From an uncultured Lutibacter sp. (GTDB lineage: Bacteria > Bacteroidota > Bacteroidia > Flavobacteriales > Flavobacteriaceae): DNA of 64,000 bases. Position numbers and translations under genes: made by a program. This document shows positions 35,948-45,300 of the stretch, piece by piece (position 1 is the first letter of the stretch; every line of letters begins with the position of its first letter). The DNA lies in assembly GCF_947495725.1 (NCBI RefSeq), contig NZ_CANLZZ010000002.1:620001-684000 (forward strand), given 5' to 3'. The notes beneath the pieces were generated by a model. That model saw only the letters and a program-made list of their open reading frames with translations. It made no database searches and was not told the origin of the DNA.

Positions 35948-37198
35948 ATGAAAGTTTTAAAAATAGCAACAGCAGGAAGTGTAGATGATGGAAAAAGTAC
36001 TTTAATTGGAAGATTATTGTATGATACAAAATCATTAACCGATGATAAATTAGAAGCAATTGAACGTAGTTCAAAACAAAAAGGATATGATTATTTAGAT
36101 TTCTCGTTAGCAACCGATGGATTGGTTGCCGAACGTGAACAAGGAATTACAATTGATGTAGCTCATATTTATTTTTCAACAGCTACAAAAAGTTATATTA
36201 TAGCAGATACTCCAGGTCACGTTGAGTATACCAGAAATATGGTTACTGGAGCGTCAACTTCGCAAGCTGCAATTATTTTAATTGATGCTCGTCACGGAGT
36301 AATTGAACAAACGTACCGTCACTTTTTTATCAATAATTTATTGAGAGTAAAAGATGTAATTGTAGCCGTAAATAAAATGGATTTAGTTGATTTTTCTGAG
36401 GAAAGATATAACGAAATTAAAGCTGATTTTCAAAAAGTAGTTGATAAAAGCGATTACGAAGACCAAAACATCACATTTATTCCTGTAAGTGCACTAAAAG
36501 GTGATAATGTTGTTAAAAAATCTGAAAGTATGACTTGGTATAATGGTCAAAGTTTAATTGAGCATTTAGAAGAGTTAGATACTGATGATATTTACAATAA
36601 AGGAATAACTCGCTTTCCAGTTCAATATGTAATTCGTCCTAAAACTGAAGAGTATCACGATTTTAGAGGTTATGCGGGTAAATTATATGGAGGCGATTTA
36701 AAAGTGGGAGACGATGTGGTTATTTTACCTTCACAAACAAAAAGTAAAATAAAAGATATTTATTTCTACGATAAAAAATACCAAAGTGCAGCGCGCAGGT
36801 CTTCAGTTACAGTTACTTTAGAAGATGATGTAAACGTAAGTAGAGGAGATATGATTGTTAGAGTTGGTGAAGTGCCAACAATTGATAAGCGATTTACAGC
36901 TACTGTTTCTTGGATGGATAATAAAAATTTACAACCAGGTTCTAAATATGTTTTGCAACATGGAGTAAATAAAGTATTGGCAAAAGTAAGTGCTATTCAC
37001 AACAAAATTAATCCAGACTATTCTGGAATTGAAGAAGGTGTTGATAGTTTAAAAATGAATGATATTGCATCAATCTCATTTCAATTAAACAAGCCAATAT
37101 TTTTTGATGCTTTTAAAGAGCATAGAACTAATGGATCGTTTATATTAATCGATCCTCAATCAAATAACACAGTAGGTGTTGGTTTTATTGAGAAATAA
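35948..37198 (+). CDS. cysN: Sulfate adenylyltransferase subunit 1 (GTPase)
   Basis: 416 aa of the EF-Tu-like GTPase family. G1 is AGSVDDGKSTLIGRLL at about 9-24, G3 is DTPGHVEYTRNMVTGAS at about 85-101, and G4 is VNKMDL at about 142-147. The beta-barrel domains follow with FPVQYVIRPKTEEYHDFRGY. There is no C-terminal APS-kinase (CysC) fusion; the protein ends GVGFIEK at the usual length of stand-alone CysN. It drives APS formation by GTP hydrolysis together with CysD. Confidence 0.97.
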   Translation: MKVLKIATAGSVDDGKSTLIGRLLYDTKSLTDDKLEAIERSSKQKGYDYLDFSLATDGLVAEREQGITIDVAHIYFSTATKSYIIADTPGHVEYTRNMVTGASTSQAAIILIDARHGVIEQTYRHFFINNLLRVKDVIVAVNKMDLVDFSEERYNEIKADFQKVVDKSDYEDQNITFIPVSALKGDNVVKKSESMTWYNGQSLIEHLEELDTDDIYNKGITRFPVQYVIRPKTEEYHDFRGYAGKLYGGDLKVGDDVVILPSQTKSKIKDIYFYDKKYQSAARRSSVTVTLEDDVNVSRGDMIVRVGEVPTIDKRFTATVSWMDNKNLQPGSKYVLQHGVNKVLAKVSAIHNKINPDYSGIEEGVDSLKMNDIASISFQLNKPIFFDAFKEHRTNGSFILIDPQSNNTVGVGFIEK

Positions 37199-37290
37199 AA
37201 AGAAGAAAATCAATTACATATAATTAAGTAAAGCAAACAATTCCTTGTTTTTAAAGGAATCTATTACTACTAACTAAAAAATCAAATAGA

Positions 37291-39381
37291 ATGCAAAGCT
37301 TTAGAAGCGAGATCGAAAATCCGATCGTCGAGAAGGACATAATTGACTTAGAAAAAAAAATTCAGCAGTTTTATAACGGAGAAATTGATGAGGAACGTTT
37401 TAGAAGTTTGCGTTTAGCACGTGGAGTTTACGGTCAACGTCAATTTGGAGTTCAAATGATTAGGATTAAATTGCCTTATGGCAAATTAACAAGTGAACAA
37501 TTACATAGAATTGCCAATGTTTCTGATGAATATTCAAGAGGAAGATTACATATTACTACCCGTCAAGATATTCAAATTCACCATGTAAGTTTAGATAGAA
37601 CACCTGAACTTTGGGCCGAATTAGAAAAAGATGATATTACATTAAGAGAAGCTTGTGGTAACGCAGTAAGAAACGTAACGGCAAGTGAAACTGCAGGGAT
37701 AGATAAAGACGAACCTTTTGATGTATCTCCGTATGCACACGCTACATTCGAGTTCTTTTTACGTAATCCAATTTGTCAAGAATTAGGAAGAAAATTTAAA
37801 ATTTCTTTTTCAGGAACAGATAAGGATACAGCGTTAAGTTTTATGCACGATTTAGGTTTTATAGCCAAAATTAAAGATGGAGTAGTTGGTTTTAAGGTAA
37901 TGGTTGCTGGTGGTTTAGGTTCTCAAGCTAGATTGGCAGATACGTTGTTCGAATTTATTGAAGCTGATAAAATTATACCTATAACAGAAGCTGTTTTACG
38001 TGTTTTTGATCGATTTGGTGAGCGTTCTAAAAGAGCAAAAGCTCGTTTAAAATTCTTAATAAAAGATATTGGTTTCGATGCTTTTGTAAAGTTGGTAGAA
38101 GATGAGCAAAAAGCATTATCTGTAACCTCTTTTCCTATAGATACTACAAAATTTGATAAGTCTGTAGATGTTTCTCATATAGAAGTTCCTTCAGTAGAAA
38201 TTAAAAATCAAGAAGCTTTTGAAGCTTGGAAGATTTCTAATGTAATTGAACAAAAACAAGAAGGTTTAAGTGCTATTGGTATAAAAGTTCATTTAGGTGA
38301 TTTTTATACAGATAAGGCTAGAATTTTAGCCGATTTAATTAAAAAATATGCAGGTAATGAAATTCGTTTGTCATTACGTCAAAATATATTAATTCGTCAT
38401 GTAAAAAATGAGTTGTTACCATTCTTTTATGTCGAATTGGAAAAATTAGGTTTTGTAGATATAGGATATGAAAGTACATTGGATATTACTTCTTGTCCAG
38501 GTACAGATACGTGTAATTTAGGTATTGCAAGTAGTACTGGAGTTTCTGCAGAATTAGAAAGAGTTTTAAAAGCTGAATTTCCTCAGTATGCAAACAATAA
38601 AGATATTACCATTAAAATTAGTGGTTGTATGAATTCATGTGGACAGCATACAATGGCTCATATTGGATTTCAAGGTATGTCTATTAAATCGGGGAATTTA
38701 GTTGCGCCTGCTTTGCAAGTATTGTTAGGTGGAAGTGTTTTAGGTGATGGAGCAGGAAGAATTGCAGATAAGGTATTGAAAATTCCTAGTAAAAGAGGGC
38801 CGCAAGCTTTACGCGAAATATTAAAAGATTATCAGGCAAATGTAATTGTAGGAGAATCATTTTTAAACTATTATGATCGTCAAGGTGAACGTTATTTTTA
38901 TACGTTGCTAAAACCATTAGCTGATACCACTAATTTAGAACCAAGTGATTTTATTGATTGGGGAAGTGATGAAGCTTATGTAAAAGCTGTTGGAGTTGGA
39001 GAATGTGCTGGTGTTGTTATTGATTTAATTGCCACCTTACTTTTTGAAAGTGAAGAAAAATTAGAAAATGCAGTTGAGTCATTGAAAAAAGATCAATATG
39101 CCGATAGTATTTACTATTCATATTTAAGTATAGTAAATACGGCTAAGGCTTTACTTATTTCAGAAGGAAAAAAGACAAATACGCACGCTGGAATTATTTC
39201 TCAATTTGAGGAGGAGTTTGGAAGTAAATTAGATTTAAAAGTTCCTTTTTCTGAATTTATTTATCAAATTCAAAAAAATGAGCCTACTAAAGAGTTTGCT
39301 GAAAATTATTTAATTGATGCTCAATCTTTTTATAAAAAGGTAGACGCATATAGAGCTAATGTTGTTTCAAATGATAACTAA
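37291..39381 (+). CDS. Siroheme nitrite/sulfite reductase with C-terminal HEPN-like domain
   Basis: 696 aa. Two ferredoxin-like half domains (RQFGVQMIRIKLPYGKLT near 51-68 and IGIKVHLGDFYTD near 329) frame the catalytic parts. Siroheme and [4Fe-4S] ligands are CPGTDTC at about 401-407 (C-x5-C) and GCMNSCG at about 445-451 (C-x3-C). In a sulfate operon the natural reaction is the six-electron reduction of sulfite to sulfide. Residues about 590-690 form a helical tail (YADSIYYSYLSIVNTAKALL, THAGIISQFEEEFG) resembling HEPN domains, but without the R-x4-6-H RNase motif. Confidence 0.9.
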   Translation: MQSFRSEIENPIVEKDIIDLEKKIQQFYNGEIDEERFRSLRLARGVYGQRQFGVQMIRIKLPYGKLTSEQLHRIANVSDEYSRGRLHITTRQDIQIHHVSLDRTPELWAELEKDDITLREACGNAVRNVTASETAGIDKDEPFDVSPYAHATFEFFLRNPICQELGRKFKISFSGTDKDTALSFMHDLGFIAKIKDGVVGFKVMVAGGLGSQARLADTLFEFIEADKIIPITEAVLRVFDRFGERSKRAKARLKFLIKDIGFDAFVKLVEDEQKALSVTSFPIDTTKFDKSVDVSHIEVPSVEIKNQEAFEAWKISNVIEQKQEGLSAIGIKVHLGDFYTDKARILADLIKKYAGNEIRLSLRQNILIRHVKNELLPFFYVELEKLGFVDIGYESTLDITSCPGTDTCNLGIASSTGVSAELERVLKAEFPQYANNKDITIKISGCMNSCGQHTMAHIGFQGMSIKSGNLVAPALQVLLGGSVLGDGAGRIADKVLKIPSKRGPQALREILKDYQANVIVGESFLNYYDRQGERYFYTLLKPLADTTNLEPSDFIDWGSDEAYVKAVGVGECAGVVIDLIATLLFESEEKLENAVESLKKDQYADSIYYSYLSIVNTAKALLISEGKKTNTHAGIISQFEEEFGSKLDLKVPFSEFIYQIQKNEPTKEFAENYLIDAQSFYKKVDAYRANVVSNDN

Positions 39382-40147
39382 TTTAAAACCAAAAGTAACG
39401 TTAGTTGGAGCTGGTCCTGGAGATCCAGATTTGATTACTGTGAAAGGTGTAAAAGCCTTACAGAATGCAAAAGTTATTTTGTATGATGCGCTTATAAATA
39501 GAAAGCTATTGGAGTATGCACCAAATGCCGAAAAGATTTTTGTTGGAAAAAGAAAAGGTTTACATAGTTATTCGCAAGATGAGATTAATGAACTTATTGT
39601 AAAAAATGCATTTGAGTTTGGTAACGCTGTTCGTTTAAAAGGTGGTGATCCATTTGTTTTTGGTAGAGGATCGGAAGAAATAGATTATATAGAATCTTTT
39701 GGAATAGAAACAGAAGTAGTTTCAGGAATTTCATCATCAATGGCGGTTCCTGCAAGTCAGGGTATTTCATTAACAAAACGTGGTGTTTCGGAAAGTTTTT
39801 GGGTAATTACCGGAACAACTTCAGAAAGAAAACTATCAAACGATGTGTATTTGGCGGCTCAATCAACTGCTACCGTAGTTATTTTAATGGGGATGAGCAA
39901 ACTTTCAGAAATTGTTTCAATATTTAAAAAGTTTAAAAAATCTGACGTTCCAACCGCAATAATTCAAAATGGAACAACAAAAAACGAAAAATTGGGATTA
40001 GGAACTGTAAGTACCATTGAAGAGGTTGTTATAAATAATAAATTGTCTTCACCAGCTATAATTGTTATAGGCGAGGTGGTAAAAGAAAGTGCAAAATTAA
40101 GCTCTTTTTATGAAAACATTCATACCGAGGTTTTAAATTCGAAATAA
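39371..40147 (+). CDS. cobA: Uroporphyrinogen-III C-methyltransferase (SUMT), sulfate-operon copy
   Basis: 258 aa from the ATG at 39371, which overlaps the reductase gene by 11 bases; a start at 39359 is possible. It makes precorrin-2 from uroporphyrinogen III with two SAM, the first step of siroheme synthesis. Motifs are TLVGAGPGDPDLITVKG (about 10-26), VRLKGGDPFVFGRGSEE (about 86-102), VVSGISSSMAVPASQGI and FWVITGTT. It supplies the siroheme for the preceding reductase. A paralogue of very similar length lies in the nitrate cluster (55054-55830). Confidence 0.95.
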   Translation: MITNLKPKVTLVGAGPGDPDLITVKGVKALQNAKVILYDALINRKLLEYAPNAEKIFVGKRKGLHSYSQDEINELIVKNAFEFGNAVRLKGGDPFVFGRGSEEIDYIESFGIETEVVSGISSSMAVPASQGISLTKRGVSESFWVITGTTSERKLSNDVYLAAQSTATVVILMGMSKLSEIVSIFKKFKKSDVPTAIIQNGTTKNEKLGLGTVSTIEEVVINNKLSSPAIIVIGEVVKESAKLSSFYENIHTEVLNSK

Positions 40148-40162
40148 ATAAATTATCATTAC

Positions 40163-40170
40163 TATATTTG
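40163..40170 (+). promoter_or_regulatory. -7 promoter element of the siroheme synthase gene
   Basis: TATATTTG, an exact -7 match 23 bases before the ATG at 40193. It supports that start over the upstream in-frame ATG at 40178, which would lie almost on the transcription start. Confidence 0.5.
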
Positions 40171-40192
40171 TTTCTACTTGAAACTGTTTACT

Positions 40193-40771
40193 ATGGAGCA
40201 AAACGAATTATATCCTATATTTTTAAAAGTTACTCAATTAAATGTGTTAATTGTTGGTGGTGGAAATGTTGGATTGGAAAAACTTACTTTTTTATTAAAA
40301 TCGAGTCCAAATGCAAAAGTAACTGTTGTAGCTCCAGATTTTCACTCAGAATTGGTTGAGTTAGCTAAAAAACATGCTGTTGAATTAATTGACGATGTGT
40401 ACAATGTATCTTATATAGAAGGAAAGCATATGGTAATTGCTACAACTGATAATATTGATGTGAATGTTGAAGTTTATAAGGATTGTAAAAATCGTCATAT
40501 TTTAGTAAATGTGGCTGATAATCCTCCTTATTGCGATTTTTATATGGGTGGAATTGTAACCAAAGGAAATATTAAAATTGCTATTTCAACAAATGGTAAA
40601 TCGCCAACTTTAGCTAAGCGATTACGTCAGTTTTTTGAAGAAGTAATTCCAGAGAATATTGATGAATTAGCTCAAAATTTAAATTCGTTTAGAAAAACCA
40701 TTAAAGGTGATTTTGAAGATAAAGTAAATACTTTGAACGATTTAACAAAGGGAATTATTGGTAAGAAGTAA
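40193..40771 (+). CDS. Precorrin-2 dehydrogenase / sirohydrochlorin ferrochelatase
   Basis: 192 aa from ATG at 40193 (MEQNELYPIFLKV, the usual family start). The NAD-binding motif VLIVGGGNVGLEKL lies at about 15-28, followed by VTVVAPDF, VIATTD, LVNVADNPPYCDFYMGGIV and KIAISTNGKSPTLAKRLR, matching the N-terminal half of CysG (Met8p type). It oxidises precorrin-2 and inserts iron, completing siroheme. It is the only such gene in this window and must serve both the sulfite and nitrite reductases unless another exists elsewhere. Confidence 0.93.
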   Translation: MEQNELYPIFLKVTQLNVLIVGGGNVGLEKLTFLLKSSPNAKVTVVAPDFHSELVELAKKHAVELIDDVYNVSYIEGKHMVIATTDNIDVNVEVYKDCKNRHILVNVADNPPYCDFYMGGIVTKGNIKIAISTNGKSPTLAKRLRQFFEEVIPENIDELAQNLNSFRKTIKGDFEDKVNTLNDLTKGIIGKK

Positions 40772-40874
40772 TTGTCGTTTAAAAGATATAAAAAAGAAGC
40801 TTTCTAAAAAGTGAAACTTTCGCCAACTTGAATTTGATTTAGGTTCTCATAATAATTAACCATCAATGTGATGT

Positions 40875-40900
40875 GATTCTGAATCAAGTTCAGAATGACG
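40875..40900. repeat. Dispersed 26-bp hairpin repeat, copy 1
   Basis: Contains the arms ATTCTGAA and TTCAGAAT around TCAAG. The reverse complement differs by one base from the copy at 62557-62582. Small inverted repeats of this type are scattered in flavobacterial intergenic regions. Confidence 0.75.
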
Positions 40901-40944
40901 GTTTCAAAAATAATCAGACAGCTTTTTTATGTTTAATAGAAAAT

Positions 40945-42369
40945 CTAAATTTTAACCAGTTTATAAGTTTCTTTTGAAGCTTCGCAAACTGAACAAACAT
41001 AATCTAAAGGTAATTCATTAAAAGGCGTTCCGGCTTCTATTTCTGCTAGTTTATCGCCGTAATCAGCATCATAAACTGTTAAACATTCCGAGCACTGATG
41101 TACTTCTTTTTCAAGTTTAATAGTTTCATTTTTTTCTATTTCAGATAAATCATTTTCTCCAAGTTTATCAAAATATAATTTACTTAATTCCATAAGTAAA
41201 CCAGGCAGCTCCATTTTGTCTACATCTTGTGCGTAAGTAATATATTCTCTGGTATTTGGATTGAAATTTTTGCAATACAAAACATTAAAGGTTGGACGAA
41301 CATTAAAATCTTTTACAATTGTTGGAACCTGATTTTTTTCTATTACTGCAGAAGTAAAGTAAGTTTCATTTTTGGCGATATCAGCAACGCTAAAATTGAG
41401 TCCATATGTACTTATATCATTTTGATCAAAATTTCTAACAATAAACTTTTTTAATTCTAATGCTTCATTGTTTTCAACAGGTAAATGCCAGTTTAATTCT
41501 AAGGATGAATGCCTTACATTAATACCTTTTTTTCCTAATAATTTTTCTAATTTTAGTTTGTATTTTCTGTTAATTCCTTTAATTATAAACGATTTCCATG
41601 GTGTAATACAAATTTTACCAACTCTACTATCTAAGCAAAAGTCGCACAAAACGTTTAAAAAATCAATATCGTATTCATTGTTTCTCCAGTACAACCCCAG
41701 CCAATATTCACTATCTCCCATTTTATTCATTCCTTCATAATAAGGGAAAGGATGGAAAGGAATTTCTAATTTTTTGTCGTAAGTTCTATGATTAGTTTCA
41801 ATTTTTTCATTTATTAAATCAAATAATAAAGAAATGTCGGTTGTTTCTTCATAAAATTCTTCAATGGCTTCGGCAATTTTTGGAATATCCCAACTGTAGA
41901 CTAAAACAGGGAAGTCCACTTCACTGTCCCAATTAGGAAGTTTTAAATTTAAATACCAATAATCCTCATTTTCTGAAGCAATAAAGTTAACCTGTCCATT
42001 GTATATTGGGACTAATTGCTGTTTTGGATCAACTATGTTTATTTTTAGTGATGGTTTGAATCTAAACTGTTCTAAAATGTATAAAAAAGTAGAGCCTTTT
42101 AGCCAAGAAGTTGCAGGGAAAATATCTGCAGAAACATATGACGATACAATATTTTGTCTATCGTGAATCTGATTTTCCTCTATATTGATGTTTGGAAATA
42201 AATCGATTGTTTTTTTATTAGATTCTTTAAATGGAATTAAAATATCTTGTCTCGATCCAAATTTTATTGTTGAATTTCCAAGGTCTTCAGCCATTTTAAT
42301 AATTTGCTTCAATTCTCCCGGCGATAAAACGCCACCTTTTATAAAAATACGTTGTAATTTACGTTTCAT
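40945..42369 (-). CDS. Nitrite/sulfite reductase-like protein lacking siroheme ligands, with C-terminal rubredoxin
   Basis: 474 aa. The N-terminus (IFIKGGVLSPGELKQIIKMAEDLG ... IKFGSRQDILI) is a nitrite/sulfite-reductase ferredoxin-like half domain, and similar folds recur to about residue 330. The C-x5-C and C-x3-C siroheme/Fe-S ligands are missing. Residues about 423-470 are a complete rubredoxin: CSEC, YDADYGDKLAEIEAGTPFNELP, CSVC. It starts 7 bases after the nitrate reductase fusion gene, so the pair is one operon. A one-electron carrier for nitrate or nitrite reduction is the likely role. I do not know an experimentally studied member. Confidence 0.8.
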   Translation of the reverse strand: MKRKLQRIFIKGGVLSPGELKQIIKMAEDLGNSTIKFGSRQDILIPFKESNKKTIDLFPNINIEENQIHDRQNIVSSYVSADIFPATSWLKGSTFLYILEQFRFKPSLKINIVDPKQQLVPIYNGQVNFIASENEDYWYLNLKLPNWDSEVDFPVLVYSWDIPKIAEAIEEFYEETTDISLLFDLINEKIETNHRTYDKKLEIPFHPFPYYEGMNKMGDSEYWLGLYWRNNEYDIDFLNVLCDFCLDSRVGKICITPWKSFIIKGINRKYKLKLEKLLGKKGINVRHSSLELNWHLPVENNEALELKKFIVRNFDQNDISTYGLNFSVADIAKNETYFTSAVIEKNQVPTIVKDFNVRPTFNVLYCKNFNPNTREYITYAQDVDKMELPGLLMELSKLYFDKLGENDLSEIEKNETIKLEKEVHQCSECLTVYDADYGDKLAEIEAGTPFNELPLDYVCSVCEASKETYKLVKI

Positions 42370-42376
42370 AGTTTTT

Positions 42377-45300
42377 TTATTTAGCGCTTAATAAAATGTC
42401 ACTTACTTCCGGTTTGCAACTTCCACAGCCAAGACCGGCTCCTGTTTTTGAGCATAGTTCGTTAAAATCTTTACATCCATTATTAATGGCATCTAATAGA
42501 TTTCCTTCGCCAACCTGACTACAAGAGCAAATAAGCTTTCCTATGACAGGTTTCGCTTCGTTTTTACCTCGAAGTAACTCTGTTCTTTTTTCAGAAAGTT
42601 CAATTTTTCCTTCAATAAATCGTTTAAATTCAGCAAATTCATTTTTATCTCCCATTAAAATTGCACCAACTAAAAGATCGTTTTTAATAATGCATTTTTT
42701 ATAAAAATGTTGATTTAAATCTTTTAGAACTACTTCTTCATAAGAGTTGTCGTTTTTTGGGGCATTTACCATTCCTATACTGCATAAATCAAGATCTTCA
42801 AATTTTAAAATATTCATTAAAACAGATCCTTTATAAATACTGTTTAAATCACCTAATATAAATTTTGCTGCAATGTCTGCTTGTTGTTCTGCTGCCGATG
42901 TAATTCCAAAAAGGGAGTTCTCAAACTCTGCAATTTCACCTAAAGCAAAAATACTTGGATTGCTTGTTTGTAAATATTGGTTAACAACAACTCCTCTGCG
43001 ATAATCAATGTTGCAGCCTTTAGCTAATTCAATATTTGGTAATGTTCCAATAGCGTAAACAATTGCATTTGCATTGATTAATTTACCTGTTTTTAAGGAA
43101 ATTGAAAGTCGGTTTGGGATGTCTTCATCCTCAAAAACAGTACTCACTTCATTGTCAAAATATATTTGAATTCCGCGCTCTTGAACGTTTTCGGCTAATA
43201 ATGTACTTGCTATTCTGTCCAGTTGGCGTTCCATTAATCTTGGAGCTCTTTGTACAATAGTTATATTTATATTTTTCTTTTTCAAAGAAGCAGCCAATTC
43301 CAATCCTAATAACCCGCCTCCAACAATAACAACATGCTGTTCGTTTTCTGGTAACCCAGTATTTTTTAGATATTCTCTTAGGCTATCGGCATCCGTTTTA
43401 TTACGCATTGTAAATCTTCCAGGTAATTGAAGCTGGGCATCTTTAGGTACAAATGCTCTACTGCCTGTTGCCATTATTAATGTATCGTAATAATGTTTGT
43501 TATTGTTGCTGTCTATAATAAATTTTTCTTCTGAATTTACTTTTGAAATATGAATTCCGGTATGGAGGTCAAGTTTCAATTTTTCAACCTCGCCTTTTTT
43601 TAACTTTTGAAGTTGTTCCCAAGTTAAATCTTCATTTACATATTCTGGAAGTAGAACTCGATTATAGAAGGGGTCTTCTTCTTTTGAGAAGATAGAAATT
43701 TCATCTTCAATATTAAAATTTCTATAGGTTTGTACAAACCTATATGCAGCAGCTCCCGCGCCAATAACACATATTTTCTCTTTCTCTTTTTTGTGTTTAG
43801 TTACTTTAACTGCTGAGAACTTAAAATCAGGTTCTTTAGATATTGGATCAATTAAGGTGTTAGTTAGGTTATTTGCTCTACCAAAATCATTTCCTTCAAT
43901 TTTACCCCAATGCATTGGTAAAAAAACAACACCTTCTTTAATATCGAAGTTTAATTGGGCTTTAACTTTAACACTTCCTCTGTGGTTGTGAATTTCAACA
44001 ATATCTCCTTCATTAATATTGAGTTCCATTGCATCTATCTTATTCATTTCAAGATATGGAGAAGGAATGTGAGAGGTTAATCTATTAACTTTACCAGTTT
44101 TTGTTCTTGTATGCCATTGATCTCTAACTCTTCCTGTGGTAAGAATAAAGGGGAACTCTTTTGAAGTTGATTCTGATTTATTTAAAATATTTTGAGGTAT
44201 ATTAATATGTGCTTTCTTATCCAAAGTTTCGTATTTATGATCTTCGAATAGCCTTGCAGTTCCAGGGTGAGTTTCATGAGGAACTGGCCATTGAAAACTA
44301 CCTTCTTCAATTAATCTTTTATGCGATAACCCAGATATGTCAATATTAGTTCCCTTTGTAAGTGCACAATGTTCATCATAAACATCACTAATATTGCTGT
44401 ACTCAAACCCTTGAAAGTCCATTTTTTGAGCAAACCTCCATAATATTTCTGCATCATGTAGGGCTTCTCCGGGTGCGTCAATTACTTTTGGTAAATAACT
44501 AATTCTTCTTTCAGAATTGGTCATAGTTCCTTCTTTTTCTATCCAACCAGCAGCAGGAAGAAGTAAATCGGCATATTTAGTTGTTTCGGAATTGTGTGAA
44601 ATATCTTGTACTACTACAAACTTTGCTTTTTTAAGAGCTCGTTCAACTTTTTTGGAATTGGGTAAACTTACAACAGGATTGGTACAAATTATCCAAATTG
44701 CTTTTAGCTTACCTTCATCTAAAGCATCGAACATTTCAGTAGCTGTTAATCCTGGATTTGGAGAAATTGGATTACTTCCCCAGAAATTTGCCACATCATT
44801 GCGGTCTTGTTCATTTAATAAGTTTTTATGGGCGGCTAATAAATTTGCCATTCCGCCAACTTCTCTACCTCCCATTGCGTTTGGTTGCCCTGTAAGAGAA
44901 AATGGTCCAGCTCCAGGTTTTCCAATTTGACCAGTTATTAATGAAAGATTAATAAGTGAAATGTTTTTATCTACTCCAATAACACTTTGATTTAAGCCCA
45001 TTGTCCACATATTTATAAAACCTGTGGCTTTTCCTATATACTGAGCTGCTTTTTTAATATCGTTTACCTCTATACCACATATTTTAGCGGCATCTCTATA
45101 AGAGGTTTTGTATACTAATTCCTTAAGTGCTTGAGCTCCTGTTGTGTTTTCTTCAATATATTTCTTATCAATTCTATTTTTTTCAAATAAGCGCCGTGCA
45201 ATGGCATTGTATAAAACAACATCTGTACCTGGGTTTATTTGTAAATGTAAATCTGCAATAGAAGCGGTTTGTGTTTTTCTTGGGTCTACAACCACAATCT

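Noticed and set aside
44517..44930. Plus-strand open frame of 137 codons inside the nitrate reductase gene
   Set aside because: The minus strand carries the conserved molybdopterin enzyme here; no support for an overlapping gene.
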